A stretch of 64,000 nt of DNA from Agrobacterium fabrum str. C58 (GTDB lineage: Bacteria > Pseudomonadota > Alphaproteobacteria > Rhizobiales > Rhizobiaceae), in assembly GCF_000092025.1 (NCBI RefSeq), contig NC_003062.2, positions 2,644,001-2,708,000 on the forward strand, given 5' to 3'. Position numbers and translations under genes: made by a program. The notes below the pieces were generated by a model, which was not told where the DNA came from, did not search any database, and saw only the letters and a list, made by a program, of their open reading frames with translations. How positions within the stretch are numbered: the stretch's first letter is position 1; each line of letters opens with the position of its first letter. Shown here in pieces: positions 47,809-56,875 of the stretch.

Positions 47809-47842
47809 ATTGTGGCCCGGAAACCTCCGGGCCACAATTTTT
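47809..47842. terminator. Strong terminator after the RTX-like gene
   Basis: Perfect 12-bp stem (ATTGTGGCCCGG and its complement) with a 6-base loop, then TTTTTAT. It closes the secretion locus and can also serve the convergent MFS gene. Confidence 0.9.
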
Positions 47843-47890
47843 ATATGTGCAACTGTGAGTAATCGCGTCAGCTGTCTCAATCTTCCAAAG

Positions 47891-49168
47891 TCAGGCAGCC
47901 TTGACCTGATTGCCCATTTTACGCGTTGCGATGATGACGAGCACCCCTGCAAGCGCAAGGCAGAACGCAAGGAAGAACATCGGCGCGATCGTGCTGCCGG
48001 TTTGATCCTTGATCCAGGGCACGACATTCTGCGCCACGAAGCCACCGAGATTGCCGACGGAATTGATCGCGGCGATACCCGCAGCCGCACCCGCTCCCTT
48101 GAGGAAACGGCCGGGCAGGCTCCAGAACACCGGCTGGCCGGCGAAGATACCTGCGGCAGCGACACAAAGGAAGGCGAACTGCAACACCGGATCGCTGAGC
48201 AATGCCGACATCAGCAGGCAGAAAGCGCCAACGAAAGCCGGACCAACAATATAGGGCGTCTTGTTCTTCGCCTTGTCGGCCGCGGAAGGCACGACGAACA
48301 GGGCAATGGCGACGATAATCCAGGGGATGATATTGATGAAGCCGTTGGTGGTGTTGGAAACACCAAAACTCTTCACGATCGTCGGAAGCCAGTAGCTAAG
48401 CCCATAAGCAGCCAGCGGAAATCCGACGTAGCACAGCGCCATGAACAGAACGCGCGGGTTGACCAGGGCCTTGAAACCGTCTTCCGCATGTTCTTCCATG
48501 CCCTTGTTTTCTTCGGCCAGCCGGTTCTTCAGCCAGTCCTTCTCATCCTGGGTGAGGAACTTCGCCTTATCAGGCGTGTCATCCAGATAAAAGAAGGTTA
48601 CGATGCCGGCGATGACGGCAGGTATGCCGGTCGCCAGGAAAACCCATTCCCATCCGGCATAACCGAGGAAACCATCGAGATCGAGCAGCATGCCGCCGAG
48701 CGGCGCACCGACTGCGTTGGCAAGCGCGCTGAAAATCATGAAGAGGCCGATCATGCGACCGCGATAATCACGCGGGAACCAGAGCGTCATGAGGAACAGC
48801 ACGCCGGGGAAGAAGCCCGCCTCGCAAAGCCCGAGCAGGAAACGCAGGATGTAAAACATCGTGGCGTTCTGCGTATAGGCAAGCGCGATGGTGACGGCGC
48901 CCCAGGAAACCAGAATGCGGGCAAACCATTTGCTGGCGCCGAAACGGTTGAGGAACAGGTTGCTCGGCACTTCGAAGAGGAAATAACCGATGAAAAACAG
49001 CGAAGCGCCAAGACCGTAGGCATATTCGCTCAGGCTCAGCGCATCGACCATCTGCAGCTTGGCATAGCTGACATTCTGGCGGTCAATATAAGCGATGAGG
49101 TAGAGAAGGCCAAGAAACGGCATCAGCCGCCAGGTGATCTTCGATATGAGGGCCTTTTCGGATACCAT
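47891..49168 (-). CDS. MFS transporter, anion:cation symporter (ACS) family
   Basis: A 425-residue inner-membrane symporter with 12 hydrophobic segments. The ACS/phthalate-permease opening LLYLIAYIDRQNVSYAKLQM and the motif GYFLFEVPSNLFLNRFGASKWFARI are diagnostic, and LRFLLGLCEAGFFPGVLFLMTLWFP is the helix 4 signature. Substrates in the family are organic anions such as tartrate, hexuronates or aromatic acids; this one is unknown. ATG 49168 has a GGGAGGAAAGC ribosome binding site; upstream in-frame starts lack it. It is divergent from leuC, with an operator candidate in between. Confidence 0.92.
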   Translation of the reverse strand: MVSEKALISKITWRLMPFLGLLYLIAYIDRQNVSYAKLQMVDALSLSEYAYGLGASLFFIGYFLFEVPSNLFLNRFGASKWFARILVSWGAVTIALAYTQNATMFYILRFLLGLCEAGFFPGVLFLMTLWFPRDYRGRMIGLFMIFSALANAVGAPLGGMLLDLDGFLGYAGWEWVFLATGIPAVIAGIVTFFYLDDTPDKAKFLTQDEKDWLKNRLAEENKGMEEHAEDGFKALVNPRVLFMALCYVGFPLAAYGLSYWLPTIVKSFGVSNTTNGFINIIPWIIVAIALFVVPSAADKAKNKTPYIVGPAFVGAFCLLMSALLSDPVLQFAFLCVAAAGIFAGQPVFWSLPGRFLKGAGAAAGIAAINSVGNLGGFVAQNVVPWIKDQTGSTIAPMFFLAFCLALAGVLVIIATRKMGNQVKAA

Positions 49169-49222
49169 GTGCTTTCCTCCCTTCGATTTCTCGTCGAATG
49201 CAAATGATAAGGGAACCCATCT

Positions 49223-49263
49223 ATATGTGCGCCGCAAAATAGGCAAGTTGCGTCGCACCATAT
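49223..49263. promoter_or_regulatory. Inverted-repeat operator candidate of the MFS gene
   Basis: Left arm ATATGTGCGCCGCAA (49223-49237) and right arm TTGCGTCGCACCATAT (49248-49263) are complementary except for one mismatch and one extra base, around a 10-bp centre. It is 55-95 bp upstream of the MFS start codon. A similar half-site (GTGCAGCGCATAT) occurs near 49302. No regulator gene is adjacent. Confidence 0.5.
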
Positions 49264-49383
49264 CGATCGCAAAGCGTTGCAGCGCAGGCGATCCAACCGT
49301 GGTGCAGCGCATATGAACGAAACTATTCCATCCTTCGGCGCGTCTCCCAAGCATTCATATTGCCGTAAAACCATCGATCTGCT

Positions 49384-49518
49384 ATGAAAGTTGCCATGGG
49401 ATCTAAATTCGGATGTCTCGCTCAGAATGTTTACGTGCTGCAGGACCACAAGCGTCTGCCGGCACGGTTCTTTGCGCGCATTTCCGGGGCGCTCAACAGC
49501 CGACTTAGGCTCGCCTGA
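49384..49518 (+). CDS. Candidate small protein upstream of leuC
   Basis: An ATG-to-TGA frame of 45 codons, 65 bp before leuC on the same strand; a second in-frame ATG is at 49396. The 44-residue peptide is basic (for example KRLPARFFARISGALNSRLRL) with one Cys. Six leucines are spread rather than clustered, so it does not look like a classical leucine leader peptide. The ribosome binding site is poor. It could be a real small protein, a translation leader or chance; no family is recognised. Confidence 0.25.
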   Translation: MKVAMGSKFGCLAQNVYVLQDHKRLPARFFARISGALNSRLRLA

Positions 49519-49583
49519 CAGCACCCGCTGTCCACCGCCTTTCTGAACCCTGATTACCCTTTTCCATGACAAGGCATAGAGCC

Positions 49584-50993
49584 ATGAGCGCACCCCGCAC
49601 TTTATATGACAAGATCTGGGACGACCACGTCGTCAATCGTGACCCGGACGGAACCTGTCTTCTCTACATCGACCGTCATCTCGTGCATGAGGTGACGAGC
49701 CCACAGGCCTTCGAAGGTTTGCGCATTGCCGGTAGACCCGTGCATTCGCCGACCCGCACGCTCGCCGTGGTCGACCATAACGTTCCGACCACAGCCGACC
49801 GGCTGGAAGGCATCAAGAACGAGGAAAGCCGCATTCAGGTGGAAGCGCTTGCGCAGAACGCCAAGGAGTTCGGTGTCGAATATTATTCCGAGCGCGACAA
49901 GCGCCAGGGCATCGTCCACATCGTCGGCCCCGAGCAGGGCTTCACCCTGCCCGGCATGACGATCGTCTGCGGCGATAGCCACACCTCCACCCACGGCGCT
50001 TTCGGCGCTCTGGCGCACGGTATCGGCACGTCGGAAGTGGAGCATGTTCTGGCCACCCAGACGCTGATCCAGAAAAAGGCCAAGAACATGCTGGTGCGTG
50101 TCGATGGCAAGCTTCCGGAAAGCGTGACCGCCAAGGACATCATCCTTGCCATTATCGGCGAGATCGGCACGGCCGGCGGCACCGGCCATGTGATCGAATT
50201 TGCTGGCGAGGCGATCCGCTCGCTCTCCATGGAAGGGCGCATGACGGTCTGCAACATGACCATCGAGGGCGGCGCCCGCGCCGGTCTGATCGCACCCGAT
50301 GAAACGACTTTCGATTACATCAAGGACAAACCGCGTGCGCCGAAGGGTGAGACGCTGGAACAGGCCATCGCATATTGGAAGACGCTGAAATCCGATGAGG
50401 GCGCCCATTACGACAAGGTTGTCATCCTCGATGCAGCCAATCTGCCGCCAATTGTCTCCTGGGGTTCATCTCCGGAGGATGTGACCTCCGTTGAAGGCAT
50501 CGTTCCCAATCCCGATGATATCGAGGAAGAAAACAAGCGCACTTCCAAATGGCGCGCGCTTGACTATATGGGCCTGAAACCCGGCACGCGCATCACCGAT
50601 ATCGCCATCGACCGTGTCTTCATCGGCTCCTGCACCAATGGCCGCATCGAGGATCTGCGGGCGGCGGCCAAGATCGTCGATGGCCGCAAGGTGGCTTCCA
50701 CCGTCTCGGCCATGATCGTGCCCGGCTCCGGACTCGTCAAGGAACAGGCGGAAAAAGAAGGTCTGGACAAGATTTTCCTCGACGCCGGTTTCGAATGGCG
50801 CGAACCGGGCTGCTCTATGTGCCTTGCCATGAATGACGACCGCCTGAAGCCCGGCGAACGCTGTGCCTCCACCTCGAACCGCAACTTCGAGGGCCGTCAG
50901 GGCTATAAGAGCCGAACCCACCTCGTCTCGCCAGCCATGGCTGCGGCTGCGGCAATTGCCGGTCATTTCGTCGACGTGCGCGAGTGGCAATAA
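49584..50993 (+). CDS. leuC: 3-isopropylmalate dehydratase large subunit
   Basis: A 469-residue subunit of the [4Fe-4S] isomerase that converts 2- to 3-isopropylmalate in leucine synthesis; it works with LeuD, which is not in this window. Cluster cysteines are in [13 protein letters not shown] (about residue 350) and [11 protein letters not shown] (about 411-416). [28 protein letters not shown] is the family signature, and [12 protein letters not shown] is complete. ATG 49584 with AAGG eight bases upstream gives the usual length; ATG 49566 would add six residues. It ends at a strong terminator. Confidence 0.97.
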   Translation: MSAPRTLYDKIWDDHVVNRDPDGTCLLYIDRHLVHEVTSPQAFEGLRIAGRPVHSPTRTLAVVDHNVPTTADRLEGIKNEESRIQVEALAQNAKEFGVEYYSERDKRQGIVHIVGPEQGFTLPGMTIVCGDSHTSTHGAFGALAHGIGTSEVEHVLATQTLIQKKAKNMLVRVDGKLPESVTAKDIILAIIGEIGTAGGTGHVIEFAGEAIRSLSMEGRMTVCNMTIEGGARAGLIAPDETTFDYIKDKPRAPKGETLEQAIAYWKTLKSDEGAHYDKVVILDAANLPPIVSWGSSPEDVTSVEGIVPNPDDIEEENKRTSKWRALDYMGLKPGTRITDIAIDRVFIGSCTNGRIEDLRAAAKIVDGRKVASTVSAMIVPGSGLVKEQAEKEGLDKIFLDAGFEWREPGCSMCLAMNDDRLKPGERCASTSNRNFEGRQGYKSRTHLVSPAMAAAAAIAGHFVDVREWQ

Positions 50994-51014
50994 TTCTAAC
51001 AGATGCCAGACAAC

Positions 51015-51043
51015 AAAAAACCCCGGAGCGATCCGGGGTTTTT
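51015..51043. terminator. Bidirectional terminator leuC / M48 protease gene
   Basis: AAAACCCCGGA and its complement TCCGGGGTTTT around a 4-base loop, lying between converging genes. T runs on both strands. Confidence 0.88.
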
Positions 51044-51051
51044 CTTTGGCT

Positions 51052-52578
51052 CTATTCCGAAATGATCTTGACCCGCTGGCCGGGCTGAAGCGTGGCCGTG
51101 GCGCTCATTGCGTTAATCATGCGGAACATGTCGAGCTTCCGCTCCGTTCCCATCATCCGCGCCGCCATTGTCGCCACAGTTTCACCGGGCTTCACAGTCA
51201 CCACGCGTACTCTAAGCGGCTTCAGCGAGGCAATCTCCTGCGGCGTCATCTTGCGGAAGCTGGTGCGCAGCACATTGGCTATGGAATCGAGCTGCGTATT
51301 GCCCTTCGGAACCGCCGTCAAAAACCGGAAAATCTGCTGACCGACACGAATGACGGTCACGTCGAAATCCCATTTATCGGCGCTGGCGCGGGCTGTCGCA
51401 GCCTCCAGACCGTTGATCTGCGTTTCCTTGACGGTTTCCGGCAACAGGCCGGCAACCCAGCCGCTGGTCAGGTAATTGGCAAGGCTCGTCTGTTTCGGAT
51501 CGGCCACGCCATCGAAACGGATGGCCATGTCGCCCGGGCCAGTCGCCAGAACGGCCTCTACCTTGTTGTCGATGACGAACCCTTCCGGCACGTCGAAACG
51601 GATACCCAGCGTTCCATGCAGGAATGTCTGGCCGCGGACATAACCCTCTTGTGGGCTGTCCCCGTAAAGCAGGCCGTCTATGCCATCCAGAAACCAGTCG
51701 CGGCCCCGGTCCCCGACCTGCCCTTCCTGTCCGAAGGCGCGGGCATGACGGCGCGCCAGCTCGATGCGCTGCGGCGTGTTGGGGTGGCTGGAAAGGAAGT
51801 CGAGGCTCTGGTCGTTTTCGGGATCGGCCGAAGAGAACCGGGCATAGGCCGCCATGGAATCCAGAAAACGCGGCGATGCATAAGGGTCATAACCGGCCTC
51901 GCCCAGCATGCGGACGCCGATGACGTCCGCCTGCAATTCCTGCTGACGGGAGAAGGCCGCAAGCCGCAGCTTGCCGCGGGCCAGTGCCTGTTTGCCGGCA
52001 AGGTCGCTCGACAGAACTTCTGCAACCACGCGGCTGGCAATCACCTCCGCCTCTTCGCGGCGCTGGCGTTCGATGCCGTGGTTTGCGGTCACATGGCCCA
52101 TTTCGTGCGACAGCACGGCCGCCACTTCCGAGGCGTCATTGGCGAGCGCCAGAAGCCCGCGCGTCACGTAAAGATATCCACCGGGCAAGGCGAAAGCATT
52201 GATGGCGGGCGAATTGAGAATGGTAATCCGATAGGATTGCTGCGGATTTTCCGAGACGGCCGTCAGCGCGCCGGCAATGCGGGCGACCAGCCGTTCCGTC
52301 TTGGCATCGCGATATTCGCCGCCATAACTTGCCACGATGCGCGGATGTTCGCGTGCACCCATCTGGGCACGCGGATCATTCTTCTGCACCTGCTCCACGG
52401 TCTGCGGATTGTCAGAGGGACGCAATGTGGACTGGTAGGCCGGGCTGAACAGGGACTGGCACGATGACAGCAGCACGGCAGACGCCGTCAGCGTGGACCA
52501 CGCCGCAGCAAGCCGCCCGGAACGGCGAAGGCCTGAACCGGAGAAAAGCCTCCGCTGTGCAGTCATGCTATTTTTCAT
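51052..52578 (-). CDS. M48 family metalloprotease lipoprotein with C-terminal LysM-like domain
   Basis: A 508-residue envelope protease. The N-terminal hydrophobic segment ends in a lipobox (AVLLSSC, Cys about residue 40), so it should be a lipoprotein. The M48 zinc site is VLSHEMGHVTANHG (HExxH, about residue 165), followed by the third ligand region in the Glu-rich ELQADVIGVRMLGEAGYDP. LDFLSSHPNTPQRIELAR is typical of BepA/YfgC-like proteases. The last 55 residues (VVTVKPGETVATMAARMMG, PGQRVKIIS) look like a LysM-type peptidoglycan-binding domain. A role in outer-membrane protein quality control is inferred from BepA. Confidence 0.92.
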   Translation of the reverse strand: MKNSMTAQRRLFSGSGLRRSGRLAAAWSTLTASAVLLSSCQSLFSPAYQSTLRPSDNPQTVEQVQKNDPRAQMGAREHPRIVASYGGEYRDAKTERLVARIAGALTAVSENPQQSYRITILNSPAINAFALPGGYLYVTRGLLALANDASEVAAVLSHEMGHVTANHGIERQRREEAEVIASRVVAEVLSSDLAGKQALARGKLRLAAFSRQQELQADVIGVRMLGEAGYDPYASPRFLDSMAAYARFSSADPENDQSLDFLSSHPNTPQRIELARRHARAFGQEGQVGDRGRDWFLDGIDGLLYGDSPQEGYVRGQTFLHGTLGIRFDVPEGFVIDNKVEAVLATGPGDMAIRFDGVADPKQTSLANYLTSGWVAGLLPETVKETQINGLEAATARASADKWDFDVTVIRVGQQIFRFLTAVPKGNTQLDSIANVLRTSFRKMTPQEIASLKPLRVRVVTVKPGETVATMAARMMGTERKLDMFRMINAMSATATLQPGQRVKIISE

Positions 52579-52820
52579 TCTCTATGCCTGCCCCTTAACG
52601 TTCCTGATCATCCGTTAATTGCAGACCAGAATAACAGATTCGCCCCAACGGGCGATGAATGCCAAAACGGTAAAAACGATCCATCAAGTCCGGAATATTC
52701 CTGAAGAACGCAATAATTCCCATCTTTTCTCGGGCAACAACTTGAAACTGGCAAGTGCAAATTAGCGCCATTGAAGTTATCTAAAGCGATTGCCAGCGGC
52801 ACGCGTCGAAAATAAGGCGA

Positions 52821-53537
52821 TCAGCCATTCAGAAAACTGTCTACCGCCTTCACATTTTGTGTGGCGAAGAAATCTGCGGTCGAGCCTGCATAGACAACGC
52901 GGCCGCGATCAAGAAAAACCACCCGTTGCGCCAGCTTTTTTATGTCGTCGGGGTGATGCGTGACAATAATCACCGTATTTTTTGTTTCGGCGTGCAAGTC
53001 GAGAAGCAGAGCCGTCATGCCCGCCCGCAGTCCCGGATCAAGCGCGGCGAAGGGCTCATCGAGCAGCATGACCGGTTTTTGCCGCACCAGCGCACGCGCC
53101 AGCGCCGCCCTTTGTCTTTCGCCGCCGGAAAGCGTGCCCGGCAGGCGCTTGTCGAAACCCGCAAGACCGACGCGCGCCAGCGCCACCTCGATCCTCTGCC
53201 GGTCTTCCGCCCGCAATTTCAGGCCGGGACTGACTCCGAGAGCGACATTGGTGAAAATATCGAGATGGGCGAAAAGATTATTGTCCTGAAAGATCGATGA
53301 AACCGGCCTTTCCGAAGGGTCCGATGCCGCCATGTCCTGTCCGTGGATAACCACACGGCCAAAATCTGGCACCTCGAAACCGGCAACGAGATTGAGGAGC
53401 GTCGATTTTCCCGAACCGGAGGCACCCACAACCGCAGTCACCTGACCTTGCGGAAAGGTGCAATCGAGATCGAAGTTCTGCGTTCCGAGCCGTAGCCTGA
53501 TCTTATCCAGCGCAACGGCAAAATCATCGCCTGTCAT
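52821..53537 (-). CDS. thiQ: Thiamine ABC transporter ATP-binding protein
   Basis: A 238-residue ATPase of the thiamine/TPP importer ThiBPQ. Walker A is [18 protein letters not shown], the signature is [17 protein letters not shown], Walker B is [14 protein letters not shown], and the switch is [30 protein letters not shown] is the Q-loop typical of ThiQ. Its ATG overlaps the thiP stop by four bases, which sets the start despite an open frame to 53597. It is last in the TPP-riboswitch-controlled operon. Confidence 0.95.
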
Positions 53538-55159
53538 ATGCCAGCCCTTGCTGATGGGGATTGCCGTGAAGTACCGCCTGCTGCAAGCAGCAGGCAAACG
53601 ACACCGAGGAGGAAGGCATAACCGGCCGCATCGTTGGTGCGATAGCTGCCCATATTGCTGTAGACCAGCCAGGGCAAGGTCACGAAATTTTTCGATCCGA
53701 ACAGTGCAACTGCCCCCAGATCGCCGAGCGATAGCGCCATGGCAAAAGAAAGCGCCATCAGCATGGGCCGCCAGAGAACCGGCAGATCGGCAAACCGCAG
53801 CCGCGAATAGCCCTGAAGCCCGAGACTGGCGGAAAGGCGGCCAGTGCGCAGGAAATGGCTGGTGAAGGCCGGCTCCATCACCCGCATGGCAAGCGGCAGA
53901 GCCATCAGCATATTGATGAGCGCCACGAGAACGGGTGCATAAAAACTGACATCACCAAACACCCGCAACAGCAGGAACCATCCGCTTCCCAGCACGACGG
54001 GCGGAACAAGCAGCACCAGCGACGACCCCGCCCCAAGCAGGGCGGAAAGCAGGCCGAAAGGCCACGCCAGTTGGCGTCTGGAGCCGATGGCCTGGCGTGC
54101 GCCGATGATCGCCATGCAGCAGAGGACGACGAGAATTGCCGACAGCATGGCGATTAAAAGACTGGTCGTCGCGGCACGCAGGAAGATCGGCGCGATGAGC
54201 AGACGCGACAGATCGGCCTGCAGCCCCGAAACAGCTATGGCGACAAGCGGCAGCCCGACCAGGAAAACGGCAAAAACGATTGCCGCACCGTCCCACAGCC
54301 GCGCGCCTGTAGTTCTGCCGTCGAAACGGCGGATGTTGCGACCGAGCGAGGAGATTTCCGCTTCCGGCGATGGCAAAAAGGCAAGGAGTCCGAGCAGGAC
54401 TGCGGTGAGGACGATCTGCAGAACCGAAAGCGCAATCGCCCGCTGCGGATCGAAATCGAACCGCAGCGCCTGATAGATCGCCACCTCCAGCGTTGTCGCC
54501 GCCGGCCCGCCGCCGAGAAGAAGCACGAGCGTGAAACTGGTGGCGCACAGCATGAAAACTAGCCCGGCAATGCCGGGAATGAGCCGCGAGACCGCCGGCC
54601 ATTCGATGAAACGGAAAACCGAAACCGGCCCCATGCCGAGACTTGCCGCCATGCGCCAATATTCCCCCGGAATACGCTCCAAGCCCGCCAGCATCAGCCG
54701 AACACTAAGCGGCAGATTGAAGAAGACGTGAGCGATGAGAATGCCGGAAAGTCCGTATATGCTGAAAGGCTCGTCCGCCCCGGCAAAAACAAGGGCACTG
54801 TTCAGCACACCCTGCCTACCCCAGATGGTGATGATGCCAAAGGCACCGACGATCACCGGTAGCCCCATCGGCACCGCCATCAGCCGGATGATCCAGATCC
54901 TTCCGGGAAACTCTTTCCGCCGGGCGAGCGCCAGAGCGACGGGCAGGCCAAGAGCAATGGACAAAAGGGTGGACAACGTCGCCTGGTACAGCGTGAAGCG
55001 CAGGATGCGCAGTGTGTAGGCATCCATGACACCGGCGGCGGATGCGCCGACATCAAAGGACAATAGCGCGAAAACCGCGAGCGCCATGAACAGGAAAACG
55101 GCGGCAAAAGCCGCCGTCCCCAAAATGATCGACCGCCGATAATCGCGACGCAGCATCAT
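53534..55159 (-). CDS. thiP: Thiamine ABC transporter permease
   Basis: A 541-residue inner-membrane permease with two BPD_transp_1 modules and about 12 hydrophobic segments. EAA-type loops are seen in each half: [35 protein letters not shown] (first) and [32 protein letters not shown] (second). The fused double-module layout is the ThiP/SfuB type. It follows thiB by 19 bases and overlaps thiQ by four. Confidence 0.95.
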
Positions 55160-55178
55160 GCGCGGGCGTGCCTCTTCC

Positions 55179-56192
55179 TCAGTTCATGCTCATGGCCGAA
55201 AGCCATTCGTCGATCCAGGCTTTGCGGTTCTTCGCCACCTCTTCGGGATCCATCAGAAAGGTCTTCTGCGGCACGACGAGTTTGGAAAATGCCTCGGGCA
55301 AGGGCGCCGACGTTGCCGCAACCGGCATCATCCAGTTGTTTTCGGGAATGGCATCCTGAAAACCTGATGTCAGTGTGAAAGCGAGAAACTGCTTTGCCAG
55401 CTCCTTGTGCGGTGCGTTTTTGAGAAGGCCGGACACTTCGATCTGGATGTAATGCCCTTCCGAAAAGGCCGCAGCCTGATAACGGTCCGACTTTTCGGCG
55501 ACCATGTGATAGGCCGGCGAGGTGGTGTAGGAGAGCACCATCGGCACCTCTCCCTTGGTGAACAGGCCATAGGATTCCGACCAGCCGGGCGTGACGGTGA
55601 GAATGCGCTTCCTGAGCTTTGCCCAAGCCTCCGGCGCCTTGTCGCCATAAACTGACTTTACCCACAAAAGCAGGCCAAGCCCAGGTGTGGAGGTACGCGG
55701 GTCCTGAATGGCGATCTTCTGCGCGGAGTCGCCTTCCACCAGTTCTTTAAGGCTCGCCGGCGGGTTTTTCACCGCCTGCGTGTCATAGATCACAGCGAAA
55801 TGCCCATAATCATAGGGTACGAAAACATCGTCCTTGTAACCGCCCGGCACCTTGGCCGCCGATGCATCGATGCCACTGGCGTCAAAAAGGCCGGTCTGTT
55901 TGGCTTCCGCGACAAGATTGGTGTCGAGCCCGACCACGACGTCCGCCTTGGAACCGCTGCCCTCAAGTTTCAGACGATTGAGCAGCGCCACGCCATCCGC
56001 GACACCGACAAAATTGACCGTGCAGACGCAAACCTTCTCGAAGGCTTCCTTCACCTTGGGGCCGGGGCCCCATTCGGAAACGAAGCTTTCATAGGTGTAG
56101 ACGGTCAGTTCCGGCTTGTCCTGCGCCGCGGCTAAACCGGGCAGAAACAGCGAGGCGGCAATGACGGAATTCAGGAAAAGACGACGGCGCAC
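55179..56192 (-). CDS. thiB: Thiamine-binding periplasmic protein
   Basis: A 337-residue binding protein for thiamine, thiamine phosphate and TPP. A signal peptide ([22 protein letters not shown]) precedes the mature [28 protein letters not shown], the ThiB/Sfu-like family opening. [21 protein letters not shown] and [15 protein letters not shown] are conserved. The start is a GTG at 56192 with an AGGAG ribosome binding site; no ATG fits. The operon lies behind a TPP riboswitch 50 nt upstream. Confidence 0.95.
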   Translation of the reverse strand: MRRRLFLNSVIAASLFLPGLAAAQDKPELTVYTYESFVSEWGPGPKVKEAFEKVCVCTVNFVGVADGVALLNRLKLEGSGSKADVVVGLDTNLVAEAKQTGLFDASGIDASAAKVPGGYKDDVFVPYDYGHFAVIYDTQAVKNPPASLKELVEGDSAQKIAIQDPRTSTPGLGLLLWVKSVYGDKAPEAWAKLRKRILTVTPGWSESYGLFTKGEVPMVLSYTTSPAYHMVAEKSDRYQAAAFSEGHYIQIEVSGLLKNAPHKELAKQFLAFTLTSGFQDAIPENNWMMPVAATSAPLPEAFSKLVVPQKTFLMDPEEVAKNRKAWIDEWLSAMSMN

Positions 56193-56240
56193 GGGTATCT
56201 CCTCAAAAGACGAGAAGGAGTAGCCGCTTGCCTTTAAGCC

Positions 56241-56334
56241 GTCTAATCCCTCCGCCGGTATGAACCGGATCAGGTTCTTCGGGTTGGCAAGCCTCTCAGC
56301 CTTCTGCACAAAAGCACAGAAGACACCCCGTTAG
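56241..56334 (-). promoter_or_regulatory. TPP riboswitch (THI element) of thiBPQ
   Basis: On the minus strand the two conserved THI boxes are present: GGCTGAGAGG near 56300, and ACCTGATCCGGTTC with ATACCGGCGGAGGGAT at 56244-56273. The closing P1 stem and the optional P3a hairpin (TTCTGTGCTTTTGTGCAGAA) are also visible. Downstream, CTCC and GGAG can pair to hide the thiB ribosome binding site, so control is probably at translation. When TPP is plentiful, import is switched off. Confidence 0.96.
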
Positions 56335-56385
56335 ATCAAGATGATGGTTTAGTCCCGTCGTCGGTGATTGGCAAGATGGGCGAGA

Positions 56386-56778
56386 TCAACCCTGTCCCGT
56401 CATATGCACCAGCTCCCAGACGTGACCGTCGGGATCCTGAAAGCTGCCGGCATACATAAAGCCATGGTCCTGAACCGGTTTCCAGCTGCTACCGCCGGAG
56501 GCAAGCGCGGTTGCGATCATCTCGTCGATCTCCTCCCGGCTTCCAGCGGAAAGGCAGGTCAGAACCTCGGTGCTCTGTTTGGCATCGGCGATATCGCCAT
56601 TAATGAAATCCCGAAACCGGTCCTCCTGAAGAAGCATCACGAAAATGTTCTCCTCCACGATCATGCAGAGCGTGCGGTCGTCGGAATATTCCGGATTGAA
56701 ACTGAAACCGAGGGCCGTGAAGAAGCTTTTCGACACCTCGATATTCTTGACCGGCAGATTGACAAAAATCATGCGCAT
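56386..56778 (-). CDS. VOC family protein (glyoxalase/bleomycin-resistance fold)
   Basis: A 130-residue protein with the paired beta-alpha-beta-beta-beta modules of the vicinal-oxygen-chelate superfamily. MIFVNLPVKNIEVSKSFFTALGFSFNPEYSDDRTLCMIV is the first module and FMYAGSFQDPDGHVWELVHM, with the usual DPDGHxWEL ending, the second. Metal ligands are not certain. It resembles the 3-demethylubiquinone-9 3-methyltransferase-like/YaeR group. Substrate unknown. Neighbours give no clue beyond lying between thiB and the Uup gene. Confidence 0.9.
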   Translation of the reverse strand: MRMIFVNLPVKNIEVSKSFFTALGFSFNPEYSDDRTLCMIVEENIFVMLLQEDRFRDFINGDIADAKQSTEVLTCLSAGSREEIDEMIATALASGGSSWKPVQDHGFMYAGSFQDPDGHVWELVHMTGQG

Positions 56779-56875
56779 TTTCAGATCTCCTCCAAACGAG
56801 CGGGGTCATAGAACGGTAATTCCGCTTGCCTGTCAAAGGCCGACGAAGGACTGCTCGAACGGAGAGTGCCTGGCT

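Larger units (their letters stand above)
49169..49583. other. 415-bp divergent spacer MFS gene/leuC
   Basis: Holds the MFS and leuC promoters, an inverted-repeat operator candidate at 49223-49263, a related motif near 49301-49314, and a candidate 44-codon reading frame at 49384-49518. No terminator or classical leucine attenuator hairpin was seen. Confidence 0.5.

Noticed and set aside
47810..49207. 465-codon plus-strand frame opposite the MFS gene
   Set aside because: Highly charged, no domain; opposite strand of a clear 12-helix transporter.
50863..52467. 534-codon plus-strand frame opposite the M48 protease gene
   Set aside because: Shadow of the protease, which has its lipobox and HEMGH site.
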